Below, one piece after another: positions 17,057-25,089 of a stretch of 64,000 bases of DNA (position 1 is its first letter; every line of letters starts with the position of its first letter). The notes under the pieces were generated by a model that was not told the DNA's origin, made no database searches, and was given only the letters and a program-made list of their open reading frames with translations. A program made the translations under genes and the position numbers. The DNA is from Pseudomonas sp. Irchel s3h14. GTDB taxonomy: Bacteria; Pseudomonadota; Gammaproteobacteria; Pseudomonadales; Pseudomonadaceae. Location: positions 1-64,000 of the forward strand of contig NZ_FYDJ01000021.1 of assembly GCF_900187425.1 (NCBI RefSeq), given 5' to 3'.

Positions 17057-17695
17057 TTACATCGACAAAATCAACCGACCGGCAAACAGGATCAGGATCA
17101 CCCCCATGCTCCGCTCGAACCAGTGCCCCAGGCGCATGAACAGCAACCGCACCCTGCTGCTTGAAAAGAACAGCGCAACGATGACAAACCACAGTGCGTT
17201 CACGAAACACATCCAGAGACCGTATAGCGCCTGAATCTTGAGTGGTGTCGTGGTGCTGATGATCGTGGTGAAGATTGCCAGGAAAAACAGTGTCGCCTTG
17301 GGGTTGGTGGCATTGGTCAGAAACCCGGTGGTAAACGCTTTTAGCAGTGTTTGCTCGACCATCGGTTCGTCTGCATTTTTTTCACCCTCCGGCATAGATT
17401 TGGGTTGGCTGCGCAGCAGGCTTACGCCGAGGTACAGAATGTAGGCGCCGCCCACGACCTTGGCCACCGTCAACAGCCAAGGCGTGGTATGCATCAATGC
17501 GCCGACGCCGAACAGGGTGTAAAGCACATGCACGGAAATGCCCGCACCGATGCCCAGCGCCGTGCAAATCCCGACCAGTCGACCGAAGCGCACGCTCTGG
17601 CGGATGGTCACTGCGAAGTCCGGTCCGGGTGCGACCACGGCCAGAAAGTGGATAGTTGCCAGCGCCAGAAACTCGCCCAGGTAGTTCGAAAGCAT
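17057..17695 (-). CDS. LysE/RhtB-family amino-acid exporter
   Basis: This 212-residue inner-membrane protein has six predicted helices and the family signatures FLAVVAPGPDFAVTIRQSVRFGR at the N-terminus and GFLTNATNPKATLFFLAIF in the middle. Members export amino acids or related small molecules in exchange for protons. The start MLSNYLGEF at 17695 overlaps the junction with the upstream oxygenase gene (TGAGATG) and gives the usual family length. An ATG 48 bp upstream would lie inside that gene. Coupling to the oxygenase suggests the exporter handles its product. The substrate cannot be told. Confidence 0.88.
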   Translation of the reverse strand: MLSNYLGEFLALATIHFLAVVAPGPDFAVTIRQSVRFGRLVGICTALGIGAGISVHVLYTLFGVGALMHTTPWLLTVAKVVGGAYILYLGVSLLRSQPKSMPEGEKNADEPMVEQTLLKAFTTGFLTNATNPKATLFFLAIFTTIISTTTPLKIQALYGLWMCFVNALWFVIVALFFSSSRVRLLFMRLGHWFERSMGVILILFAGRLILSM

Positions 17696-17696
17696 C

Positions 17697-18467
17697 TCAA
17701 CTCCAGAAAGTAAGGGGTGAAGCATTGCCGCGATAGCCGACAAAGAACGAAAGGCTCAAACGCGGATCAACCACGCCCGGTGTCACCGAGTGCATGCAGC
17801 GCGAATTGAACATGATGAAATCACCCGGCTCGGGAAGAATCTCCAGGGTCGGTGTCCCGAGCAGAGCCGGATCGACTCCGTAACTGTCGCCACGCATTTC
17901 GTCGAACTGGTCCGGGGAAATGTCGTGGTCCCACATCTGCAGTGCGCCACCCTCGGTGGGCATGTTCAGGTAAACATTGCAGGCGAACTGCGCTTCCAGG
18001 CTTCTGGCCTGGTAACTGTCCGGGGCGTCCTTGGCGAAAATGTCGTGGTGGGCCAGAAAACAGATCCCGGGTTTCACCACCCGGGACAGCCCGACATACA
18101 TCTTGCGACCGTAGAGATTCTCCAGGTGCGCACCCGCCGGCCAGGACTCGTCGAGCATGCAGCGCAGGGTGTCGACGGGGGATGAATAGGGCGCACACCG
18201 GTTGCGCAATTCCGCAATATTGCGGGTGGCGCGTTCGAAATAATCTTCGATCAGCAGCGGCTGGTTTTCTGCTTCATAAAACGCCATGCCGATGCGACCG
18301 ATGCTCGGCGCATTGATATAGCCTTCGAAGCCGGGGGCGAGGATCTTGTCGCCAATCTGAATCGCCAGCGGCTTGGGCAACAAGCCTTTGACGCGGATGG
18401 CGAGGACTTCTTCGTTGGCCAGTTTTTTTATGCACGTCTCATCGAGACGCTCGACGTCAAGCATCAT
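17697..18467 (-). CDS. Fe(II)/2-oxoglutarate-dependent oxygenase
   Basis: This 256-residue cytoplasmic enzyme is predicted to hydroxylate a small molecule using 2-oxoglutarate and O2. The iron triad is visible as His140-x-Asp142 (LAHHDIF) and His226 (CMHSVTPG). Arg236 (DPRLSLSFF) is placed to bind the 2-oxoglutarate carboxylate. The jelly-roll strands around them fit the fold (LEAQFACNVYLNMPTEGGALQMWD, LPEPGDFIMFNSR). Its stop is 1 bp beyond the start of the LysE exporter gene, and it lies 92 bp downstream of alaX. Hydroxylation of a free amino acid is inferred from these neighbours. Confidence 0.85.
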   Translation of the reverse strand: MMLDVERLDETCIKKLANEEVLAIRVKGLLPKPLAIQIGDKILAPGFEGYINAPSIGRIGMAFYEAENQPLLIEDYFERATRNIAELRNRCAPYSSPVDTLRCMLDESWPAGAHLENLYGRKMYVGLSRVVKPGICFLAHHDIFAKDAPDSYQARSLEAQFACNVYLNMPTEGGALQMWDHDISPDQFDEMRGDSYGVDPALLGTPTLEILPEPGDFIMFNSRCMHSVTPGVVDPRLSLSFFVGYRGNASPLTFWS

Positions 18468-18559
18468 GTCTTAGGTCCATCTATCAGATAGTCAACAGAA
18501 CCCGCGAGCGCAGGTTCCCCCGGCGTCAGGCGATGACAGGAACGGCATCGCCCAAATGC

Positions 18560-19186
18560 TCAATCCACGCTGTAGTGGACTGACAGCGTTCCCTTCTTCA
18601 GTGAAAGGGAAGCGATCGTGACCGTGCCCAAATCCTTCAGGCTGCGTACATGGGTGCCACCGCAGCCGTAGGCGGGCAGGTCACCGAAACCGATTTCCCG
18701 GGCGCCTTCACGCATCGACGTCAGGCGCGGCAGATCATGGGCGATCCACTGCTCGATGCCGTGCTGAATCATCTCGGCATCAACCTCTTTTGCCGACTCT
18801 GCCGGTTTGAATTGCACGCGTCCTTCGCCCGGCCAGTGATGAGCCTTGATCGGCATCCAACCTAGCGCTTGGACAAAGTGGCCGATCAGGTGGCCGGCGG
18901 AATGCATGCGTGAATTGAACTGGCGGCGTTGTTCGTCGACCCGAATCTGAGTCATGCCCGGTTTTACCGGATGCTCGACGAAATGAATGATCCGCTCTGG
19001 ATCCTGAACCACCCGCAGTACTTGGCTTTCGCCGATCCAGCCGGTGTCAAAGGGCTGTCCACCGCCTTGGGGATGAAACAACGTGGCGCGCAGCACCACG
19101 GCAAATTCGTTCTCGTGGGGCGTGCAATCCAGGACTTCCACATTGGCTTTGAGGTCATCACTATGGAAAAAGAGGCGAAGCGTCAT
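18560..19186 (-). CDS. AlaX-type alanyl-tRNA editing protein
   Basis: This 208-residue free-standing editing domain is homologous to the second half of AlaRS/ThrRS editing modules. It hydrolyses mischarged tRNA-Ala (usually Ser-tRNA-Ala or Gly-tRNA-Ala). The zinc-binding motifs are His95-SAG-His99 (MHSAGH) and Cys175-GGT-His179 (CGGTH), with the Gly-rich HPQGGGQPFDTG loop ahead of them. The ATG at 19186 has AAGGGC upstream. A TTG 21 bp further upstream is less likely. It is divergent from the LysR gene and first in the alaX-oxygenase-exporter series. Confidence 0.92.
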   Translation of the reverse strand: MTLRLFFHSDDLKANVEVLDCTPHENEFAVVLRATLFHPQGGGQPFDTGWIGESQVLRVVQDPERIIHFVEHPVKPGMTQIRVDEQRRQFNSRMHSAGHLIGHFVQALGWMPIKAHHWPGEGRVQFKPAESAKEVDAEMIQHGIEQWIAHDLPRLTSMREGAREIGFGDLPAYGCGGTHVRSLKDLGTVTIASLSLKKGTLSVHYSVD

Positions 19187-19218
19187 ATTCCATGCCCTTA
19201 TTAACAATTCTATTTTTT

Positions 19219-19247
19219 ATTATATGAAGCGTGGAATTGCGTGATAA
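19219..19247 (-). promoter_or_regulatory. Probable promoter of the alaX series
   Basis: On the minus strand TTATCA (19247-19242) and a perfect TATAAT (19224-19219) are separated by 17 bp, 33 bp before the alaX ATG. It lies in the 91-bp gap shared with the divergent lysR gene, so LysR control is plausible. Confidence 0.55.
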
Positions 19248-19277
19248 TCCGTTCAAACATCAAAGGACTGTTGCGCT

Positions 19278-20276
19278 GTGAGCATAAATCTTCCACTACC
19301 GCTGCTCGGTGAAATGGCGATTTTCGTCAAGGTTGTCGAGACCGGCAGCTTCTCCGAGGCTGCTCGCCAGTTGGGTTCTTCACCCTCGGCGGTCAGTCGC
19401 AGCATTTCGCGCCTGGAGAAGGCGCTCGCCACCCGTTTGCTGCAGCGAACCACGCGCAAACTGCGTTTGAGCGACGGTGGCGAAGAGGTGTTCAAGCGTT
19501 GCCAGGAGATGGTCAGCGCAGCCAAGTCGGTGATGGAAATCAGCGGTCAGTTCACCCATGAAGCGGAAGGACTGGTGCGCGTCAGTGTGCCGAAGGCGGT
19601 GGGGCGATTCGTGATTCATCCGCATATGCCGGAATTTCTGCGGCGTTATCCCAAAGTGGATGTGGAGCTGTTACTTGAGGACCGCCAGGTGGATTTGATC
19701 GACGACAACGTTGATCTGGCGATTCGTATTACAGAACGGCCACCTGCAGGACTGGTCGGGCGGCAATTGCTCACCATCGATCATTTGCTTTGTGCAACGC
19801 CGCAATACCTGGCCGAACACGGCACACCGACCCATCCCCACGACTTGCTCAACCACAGCTGCATCTATCTGGGCGAAACGCCTAGCGATGCACGCTGGAA
19901 ATTCAAGAAAGGCAGCAAGGCCGTAACCGTTGGCGTGCGCGGACGGTATGCGGCCAATCACACCGGCGTGCGTTTGGGCGCGGTGTTGCAGCACATCGGG
20001 ATTGGCAGCCTGCCGTACTTCACCGCACGTTATGCGCTGGAGCAGGGGCTGATCGTGCAGGTGCTGCCGGACTGGACTTTCCTGGCGTCTTACCACGGCG
20101 GTGCCTGGCTGCTGCATTCGCCGACCCGTTATCTGCCACCGAAGTTACGGGTGCTGATTGACTATCTGGTGGAGTGCCTGGAAAGGGAGCCGACCCTGAG
20201 CAAGCCGGGCAAGCCCAGTGCTTTGGGAAAAGTCGCTGCGCAGTATGAGTTGCCCGAGAGTGATGGGTTGCTTTGA
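19278..20276 (+). CDS. LysR-family transcriptional regulator
   Basis: This 332-residue regulator has an N-terminal winged helix-turn-helix (GSFSEAARQLGSSPSAVSRSISRLEKAL, about residues 22-50). A LysR substrate-binding domain follows (about 95-300, with VRVSVPKAVGRFVIHPHMPEFL and DDNVDLAIRITERPPAGLVGRQL). It starts at GTG 19278 with AAAGGA 13 bp upstream. A later ATG (MAIFVKVV) is an alternative. It is divergent from alaX, the classic LysR arrangement, so it probably controls the alaX-oxygenase-exporter genes. A REPIN begins 1 bp after its stop codon. Confidence 0.92.
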   Translation: MSINLPLPLLGEMAIFVKVVETGSFSEAARQLGSSPSAVSRSISRLEKALATRLLQRTTRKLRLSDGGEEVFKRCQEMVSAAKSVMEISGQFTHEAEGLVRVSVPKAVGRFVIHPHMPEFLRRYPKVDVELLLEDRQVDLIDDNVDLAIRITERPPAGLVGRQLLTIDHLLCATPQYLAEHGTPTHPHDLLNHSCIYLGETPSDARWKFKKGSKAVTVGVRGRYAANHTGVRLGAVLQHIGIGSLPYFTARYALEQGLIVQVLPDWTFLASYHGGAWLLHSPTRYLPPKLRVLIDYLVECLEREPTLSKPGKPSALGKVAAQYELPESDGLL

Positions 20277-20277
20277 A

Positions 20278-20357
20278 GGACGCCTTCGCGGGCAAGCCTC
20301 GCTCCTACAGGCGTAGCGCTAACCCTGTAGGAGCGAGGCTTGCCCGCGAAGGCGTCC
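20278..20357. repeat. REPIN (inverted pair of REP sequences)
   Basis: Perfect 34-bp inverted arms (20278-20311 and 20324-20357) contain the REP core GCGGGCAAGCCTCGCTCCTA, separated by a 12-bp loop. It lies immediately after the lysR stop codon. Such elements are dispersed by REP-associated tyrosine transposases in pseudomonads. Confidence 0.93.
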
Positions 20358-20386
20358 ACCCAGACACCGCAGCACTCGGCAATGCC

Positions 20387-20424
20387 ACAAAAAAGGCCCG
20401 CATGTTCAACCATGCGGGCCTTTT
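20387..20424 (-). terminator. Bidirectional rho-independent terminator
   Basis: AAAAGGCCCGCATG-TTCAAC-CATGCGGGCCTTTT is a perfect stem with A and T tracts on either side. It serves the minus-strand gene ending at 20442 and possibly lysR readthrough. Confidence 0.9.
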
Positions 20425-20441
20425 GCATTTCTGACCGGGGA

Positions 20442-20849
20442 TCAGTGCTTACTGTCGTCTTTCGACATCGCCAGCAGCTGTTTTTCCTGGTTCCAGTCGA
20501 ACGGTTCGTCGTTTTGTTCAGCTTCGAAACGACGTTCTTCCAGCGCCTGATACAAGTCGATTTCATCGTCGGGCATGTAATGCAGGCAGTCACCGGCGAA
20601 GTACCACAGCAGGTCGCGCGGGACCAGGTGGGCGATTTGCGGGTAGCGGGTGATCACCTGGCACAGAATGTCCTGGCCCAGGTATTGGCTTTCGATCGGG
20701 TCGACCGGCAGCAACGCACGCAGTTCGTCGAAGCGCTCCAGGAACAAGGCATGGCTTTCTTCGGGAACCTGTTCGGCCTCACCTACGGCGACCAGGATGC
20801 TGCGCAGGTGGTCGAGCAAGACAAGATGATCGGCAACGACATTGGACAC
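20442..20849 (-). CDS. PA2817-family conserved protein
   Basis: This 135-residue soluble, acidic, helical protein is rich in Leu, Asp and Glu (LFLERFDELRALLPVDPIESQYLGQDILCQVITRYPQIAHLVPRDLLWYFAGDCLHYMPDDE). I identify it from memory as the PA2817 family, which also lies beside a FadE-type gene in P. aeruginosa. Function is unknown. The start is taken as GTG 20849 because GAGGA lies 9 bp upstream; a TTG or other start at 20870 would add seven residues. A terminator-like hairpin separates it from fadE. Confidence 0.8.
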   Translation of the reverse strand: MSNVVADHLVLLDHLRSILVAVGEAEQVPEESHALFLERFDELRALLPVDPIESQYLGQDILCQVITRYPQIAHLVPRDLLWYFAGDCLHYMPDDEIDLYQALEERRFEAEQNDEPFDWNQEKQLLAMSKDDSKH

Positions 20850-20868
20850 GAGATAAGTCCTCAAGAGC

Positions 20869-20908
20869 AAAACGGGCGCGGGAGTATAAAGCGCCCGCGC
20901 CCTTTTTT
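20869..20908 (-). terminator. Hairpin between fadE and the PA2817-like gene
   Basis: GGGCGCGGG (20874-20882) pairs with CCCGCGCCC (20894-20902), with six T on the plus side and four A on the other. It could attenuate fadE transcription into the downstream gene. Confidence 0.6.
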
Positions 20909-20932
20909 ACATGGTAGAGGACGCAGGATGGA

Positions 20933-23380
20933 TCAGCGGACCTTTCCTTTGCCCAGCGCCAGCTCCTTTTTGTCGAAATCATCGACATCAATCACCTTGC
21001 GCCGCGCCGCTTCGGCGTTACGCAGGTTCTGCGCTTCCACGGGCTGCAACACGCCAGCCTCAAGCGCTGCATCGATGACGTGTTCCCCGGCGACCGGTTT
21101 GACCTGGCCGCTTTTGAGCGCGATGTGAAGCTTTTTGCGCAACGGTTGCGCGGCACTCAGCAGGTTACACGCATGTTGCAGGGCGCCAACCGGGTCATCA
21201 GTGGATTGCGGCCGGTAGCAACCGCCGAGCAACTCCTCCAGGGTCGGATCACCCTTGGCACGGCCGATCACCGCAGCCACTTCGGCGCCGAGTTTGTCCG
21301 ATGGCCCTTTGTGACGACGACCGAACGGGAACACGATCACCCGCAACAGGCAACCCAACACCTTGTTCGGGAAGTTGGTCAGCAGTTCATCCAGCGCTCG
21401 TTCCGACTGACCCAGGCTTTCTTCCATGGCCCAGGTAAACAGCGGTGCCATGTGCTCCGGTGAATCGAGGTCGTGGTAACGCTTGAGTGCGGCGGAGGCG
21501 AGGTACAGGTTGCTGAGCACATCCCCAAGACGTGCCGACAGACGTTCGCGCCGTTTCAATTCGCCGCCCAGCAGCATCATGCTCAGGTCGGCGAGCATGG
21601 CGAACGCAGCAGCCTGGCGATTGAGGGCGCGGAAGTAGCCCTGGCTGAGCTTGTCGCCTGGCGCGTGTTCGAAGTGACCGAAACCAAGGTTCAGCACCAG
21701 CGTGCTGGCGGCGTTACTCACGGCGAAACCGATGTGCTTGAGCAGCAGGCCATCAAATTCGGTGAGGGCCTGATCCTTGTCTTCACGACCGGCTAGGGCC
21801 ATTTCCTTAAGTACGAAGGGATGGCAGCGAATCGCACCCTGACCGAAGATCATCAGGTTGCGCGAGAGAATGTTCGCACCTTCTACCGTGATGAAAATCG
21901 GCGCGCCGTTCCATTTGCGACCGAGGTAGTTGTTCGGCCCCATGATGATTGCTTTGCCGCCATGCACATCCATCGCGTGGCTGATGCATTCGCGGCCGCG
22001 TTCGGTGAGGTGGTATTTGAGAATCGCCGACAGCACCGACGGTTTCTCGCCGAGATCCACAGCGTTGGCGGTCAGCATCCGCGCGGCATCCATCATCCAG
22101 GCGTTGCCGCCGATGCGCGCCATGGCTTCCTGAATGCCTTCGAAAGTCGCAATCGGCACATTGAACTGCTCGCGAATCTGGGCGTACTGGCCTGTCACCA
22201 GGCTGGTGAACTTGGCCATACCGGTGCCCACTGCTGGCAGGGAAATGGAACGCCCGACCGACAGGCAATTCATCAGCATCATCCAGCCCTTGCCGAGCAT
22301 TTCCTGGCCGCCGATGAGGAACTCCAGCGGCACGAACACATCCTTGCCGGAGTTCGGACCATTCATGAACGCCGCACCCAGGGGCAGGTGGCGACGACCG
22401 ATTTCCACACCGGCGATATCGGTCGGGATCAATGCCAGACTGATGCCCAGGTCTTCCTCCTCACCCAGCAGGTGATCCGGGTCGTAGGCCTTGAACGCGA
22501 GGCCGAGCAGGGTGGCGACAGGGCCAAGTGTGATGTAACGCTTTTCCCAGTTCAGGCGCAGGCCCAAGGTTTCCTTGCCTTCCCATTCACCTTTGCAGAT
22601 GACCCCGGTGTCGGGCATGCCTCCAGCGTCGGAACCGGCCAGTGGCCCGGTTAATGCGAAGCACGGGATGTCGTCACCGCGCGCCAGTCGTGGCAGGTAA
22701 TGGTTGCGTTGTTCGTCAGTGCCGTAATGCAGCAACAGTTCGGCCGGGCCGAGGGAGTTGGGGACCATCACGGTGGACGCGAGATCGCCGCTGTGGCTCG
22801 CCAGTTTCATCGCCACTTGAGAGTGGGCATAGGCCGAGAAACCCTTGCCGCCAAACTCTTTGGGAATGATCAGGGCGAAGAAGCCTTGTTCCTTGATGTA
22901 AGTCCAGGCTTCGGCCGGCAAGTCCATGGTTTGACCGAGCTGCCAGTCGCTGACCATGGTGCAGAGTACTTCGGTCGGGCCGTCGATGAAGGCCTGTTCT
23001 TCTTCGCTCAACTGCACTTTTGGATAGGACAGCAATTTGTTCCAGTCCGGGCGACCGCTGAACAGTTCGCCGTCCCACCACACGGTGCCGGCTTCAATGG
23101 CATCGCGTTCGGTTTCCGACATCGGAGGCAGGGTTTTCTGGAACCAGCTGAACAGCGGCGCGCTGAAAAATTTGCGGCGCAGGTCGGGCAACAACAATGG
23201 CGCAGCCACAGCCGCGATCAACACCCAGTAAATCAGCAACAGCCAACCTGGCGCGCGGCTGAAAACACCCATCGCCACCAGGTAGACGGCAACGATACCC
23301 AAGGCCGGCAGTGGAGCGATGCGTCGGTGGGCTAAATAAGCAATCCCGACAACCAGAACCAGTATCCACAACAGCAGCAT
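20933..23380 (-). CDS. fadE: Acyl-CoA dehydrogenase, FadE type
   Basis: This 815-residue FAD enzyme carries out the first step of fatty-acid beta-oxidation, acyl-CoA to trans-2-enoyl-CoA. The length equals that of the E. coli FadE family, about twice an ordinary acyl-CoA dehydrogenase. An N-terminal hydrophobic region (MLLLWILVLVVGIAYLAHRR, with further helices to about residue 65) anchors it to the membrane. The dehydrogenase core follows (FALTGPLAGSDAGGMPDTG, GPNSGKDVFVPLEFLIGG, DVHGGKAIIMGPNNYLGRKWNG, VEGANILSRNLMIFGQGAIRCHP). The start at 23380 follows a clear GGAGG and removes eleven spurious residues. Confidence 0.93.
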   Translation of the reverse strand: MLLLWILVLVVGIAYLAHRRIAPLPALGIVAVYLVAMGVFSRAPGWLLLIYWVLIAAVAAPLLLPDLRRKFFSAPLFSWFQKTLPPMSETERDAIEAGTVWWDGELFSGRPDWNKLLSYPKVQLSEEEQAFIDGPTEVLCTMVSDWQLGQTMDLPAEAWTYIKEQGFFALIIPKEFGGKGFSAYAHSQVAMKLASHSGDLASTVMVPNSLGPAELLLHYGTDEQRNHYLPRLARGDDIPCFALTGPLAGSDAGGMPDTGVICKGEWEGKETLGLRLNWEKRYITLGPVATLLGLAFKAYDPDHLLGEEEDLGISLALIPTDIAGVEIGRRHLPLGAAFMNGPNSGKDVFVPLEFLIGGQEMLGKGWMMLMNCLSVGRSISLPAVGTGMAKFTSLVTGQYAQIREQFNVPIATFEGIQEAMARIGGNAWMMDAARMLTANAVDLGEKPSVLSAILKYHLTERGRECISHAMDVHGGKAIIMGPNNYLGRKWNGAPIFITVEGANILSRNLMIFGQGAIRCHPFVLKEMALAGREDKDQALTEFDGLLLKHIGFAVSNAASTLVLNLGFGHFEHAPGDKLSQGYFRALNRQAAAFAMLADLSMMLLGGELKRRERLSARLGDVLSNLYLASAALKRYHDLDSPEHMAPLFTWAMEESLGQSERALDELLTNFPNKVLGCLLRVIVFPFGRRHKGPSDKLGAEVAAVIGRAKGDPTLEELLGGCYRPQSTDDPVGALQHACNLLSAAQPLRKKLHIALKSGQVKPVAGEHVIDAALEAGVLQPVEAQNLRNAEAARRKVIDVDDFDKKELALGKGKVR

Positions 23381-23629
23381 ATTTAATCCTCCGTGAAACC
23401 AGGGCAAAACCAACTTTCAGAGCTTAGACGGCATCCGCAAAACAGGGTGGTCAGAGCGATGTGATTGAATTCGTGGGAAACCATGGATGAGTTTTGTAGG
23501 CCCGATGGGCAGCAGGCCGCGGAAATCGTTCGTTGGGCGGGCGGCAAAGCGTCCATGTTTGGCCGAAACGTCGTTATCTCTGTGCTGAACGTGTCGCTAG
23601 ACTCGTGGCTTCCCCAGGAGATTGTTCTC

Positions 23630-24289
23630 ATGCACGAGTATCTGAGTCCCGGCCGCTTCATCGATAGTGACCACCCGTCGGTGGTGGAGTTCGCCGAAAA
23701 ACATCGCGGCAGCCGTCGCGATCCTCTAGAACAGGCGATCAATCTCTATTACGCCGTGCGCGAAGCCGTGCGTTACAACCCTTACACCTTCAGTCGCGAC
23801 CCGGAAACCTTGCGCGGCAGTTATGCGTTGGCAGCGGGGGAGAGTTATTGCGTACCCAAAGCCACGCTGCTGGCAGGTGCAGCTCGGCATTGCGGGATTC
23901 CCGCGCGGATCGGTCTGGCGGACGTGCGCAATCATTTGTCGACGCCGCGCCTGCTTGAACTACTCAAGAGCGACGTGTTCGCCATGCACGGTTATACGGA
24001 GCTTTACCTGAACGACAGCTGGGTCAAAGCCACACCAGCGTTCAACCAAGGCTTGTGCGAACTGTTCAATGTCGCACCACTGGAATTCGACGGCATCAAC
24101 GACAGCGTTTTCCATCCGTTCAATCGCGACGGCGAGCCATTGATGGAATACCTGATCGACCACGGCCAGTTCACCGACGTGCCTGAAACGTTCTTTTTCG
24201 ATCACCTCGAGAAGTGCTATCCGCATCTGTTCAGCGACGCACTGCCTGCACTGCTGGGTGACATGCAGAGCGATTTGAGTCGCGCCTGA
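23630..24289 (+). CDS. Transglutaminase-like superfamily protein
   Basis: This 219-residue protein has a transglutaminase-like cysteine protease core. Cys74 in GESYCVPKATLLAGAARHCGIPAR and His120 in FAMHGYTELYL match the family's first two catalytic residues. In place of the usual Asp of VDPT the sequence reads KATPAFN, so the third residue differs. Family members in bacteria include peptidases and amidases of unknown substrate. The start at 23630 has AGGAG 10 bp upstream. The frame is open back to 23465 but without a second good start. It stands alone, divergent from fadE. Confidence 0.85.
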   Translation: MHEYLSPGRFIDSDHPSVVEFAEKHRGSRRDPLEQAINLYYAVREAVRYNPYTFSRDPETLRGSYALAAGESYCVPKATLLAGAARHCGIPARIGLADVRNHLSTPRLLELLKSDVFAMHGYTELYLNDSWVKATPAFNQGLCELFNVAPLEFDGINDSVFHPFNRDGEPLMEYLIDHGQFTDVPETFFFDHLEKCYPHLFSDALPALLGDMQSDLSRA

Positions 24290-24332
24290 TCCGGCGTATG
24301 CTGCCTGCGCATTCATCCATAAAGAGGCGGTC

Positions 24333-24956
24333 ATGCTGAAGATCTGGGGTCGGAAAAACTCGTCGAATGTCAGAAAACCTTTGTGGGCCGCCGAGGAGCT
24401 GGGCCTGGCTTATGAAGCCATCGACGCCGGCGGCGCCTTTGGTGTAGTCGATACGCCGGAGTACCGCGCGATGAATCCCAATGGCCGCGTGCCGGTGATT
24501 GAAGACGAGGGTTTCGTGCTGTGGGAATCCAACACCATCGTGCGTTACCTGATGGCTCGCCACGCCAACGGCACAGCCTGGTATCCAGAGGATCTGCAGG
24601 CCCGGGCCTCTGCCGACAAGTGGATGGACTGGACCACTTCAAGTTTTGCCGGGCCGTTCCGCACGGTGTTCTGGGGCGTATTGCGCACGCCGGAAGACAA
24701 GCAGGACTGGCCCGCAATCAACGCCGCGATCAAGGAGTGCGATAGCCTGCTGTCCATGGCCGATCAGGCGCTGGCGACCCAACCGTACCTGTCCGGCGAT
24801 GAGATCGGCATGGGCGACATTCCTCTGGGCAGTTTCATTTATGCCTGGTTCGAGATGCCGATCGAGCGCGCGCCGCAGCCTCATCTGCAAGCCTGGTATG
24901 CACGCCTGAAACAGCGTCCGGCGTATCAGAAAGCGGTTATGACCGCGTTGACTTAA
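24333..24956 (+). CDS. Glutathione S-transferase family protein
   Basis: This 207-residue cytosolic protein has an N-terminal thioredoxin-like domain (residues 1-80: MLKIWGRKNSSNVRKPLWAA, then NPNGRVPVIEDEGFVLWESNTIVRYL with the cis-Pro and the Glu-Ser pair that bind glutathione) and an all-helical C-terminal domain. The Ser-rich N-terminus (NSSNVRK) suggests a Ser-type catalytic residue. The stop of the preceding gene lies 43 bp upstream. Substrate unknown. Confidence 0.92.
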   Translation: MLKIWGRKNSSNVRKPLWAAEELGLAYEAIDAGGAFGVVDTPEYRAMNPNGRVPVIEDEGFVLWESNTIVRYLMARHANGTAWYPEDLQARASADKWMDWTTSSFAGPFRTVFWGVLRTPEDKQDWPAINAAIKECDSLLSMADQALATQPYLSGDEIGMGDIPLGSFIYAWFEMPIERAPQPHLQAWYARLKQRPAYQKAVMTALT

Positions 24957-25089
24957 TACTCACTATCGACACACTTGACTGTACTTGTGTGGCGGCGACA
25001 AGCACCATTGCGCTCGTGCGCCGCGGTTGTATCAGTCGCCGCCCAGCCTTATTTATCCCTTTCTTCCCTTCTTGGTGCGTAAATCCGAT

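Noticed and set aside
16844..17234. Fragments of a reverse transcriptase for the group II intron relic
   Set aside because: Frames on both strands were read; none shows the YADD box or other RT motifs, so only a 3' RNA remnant is claimed.
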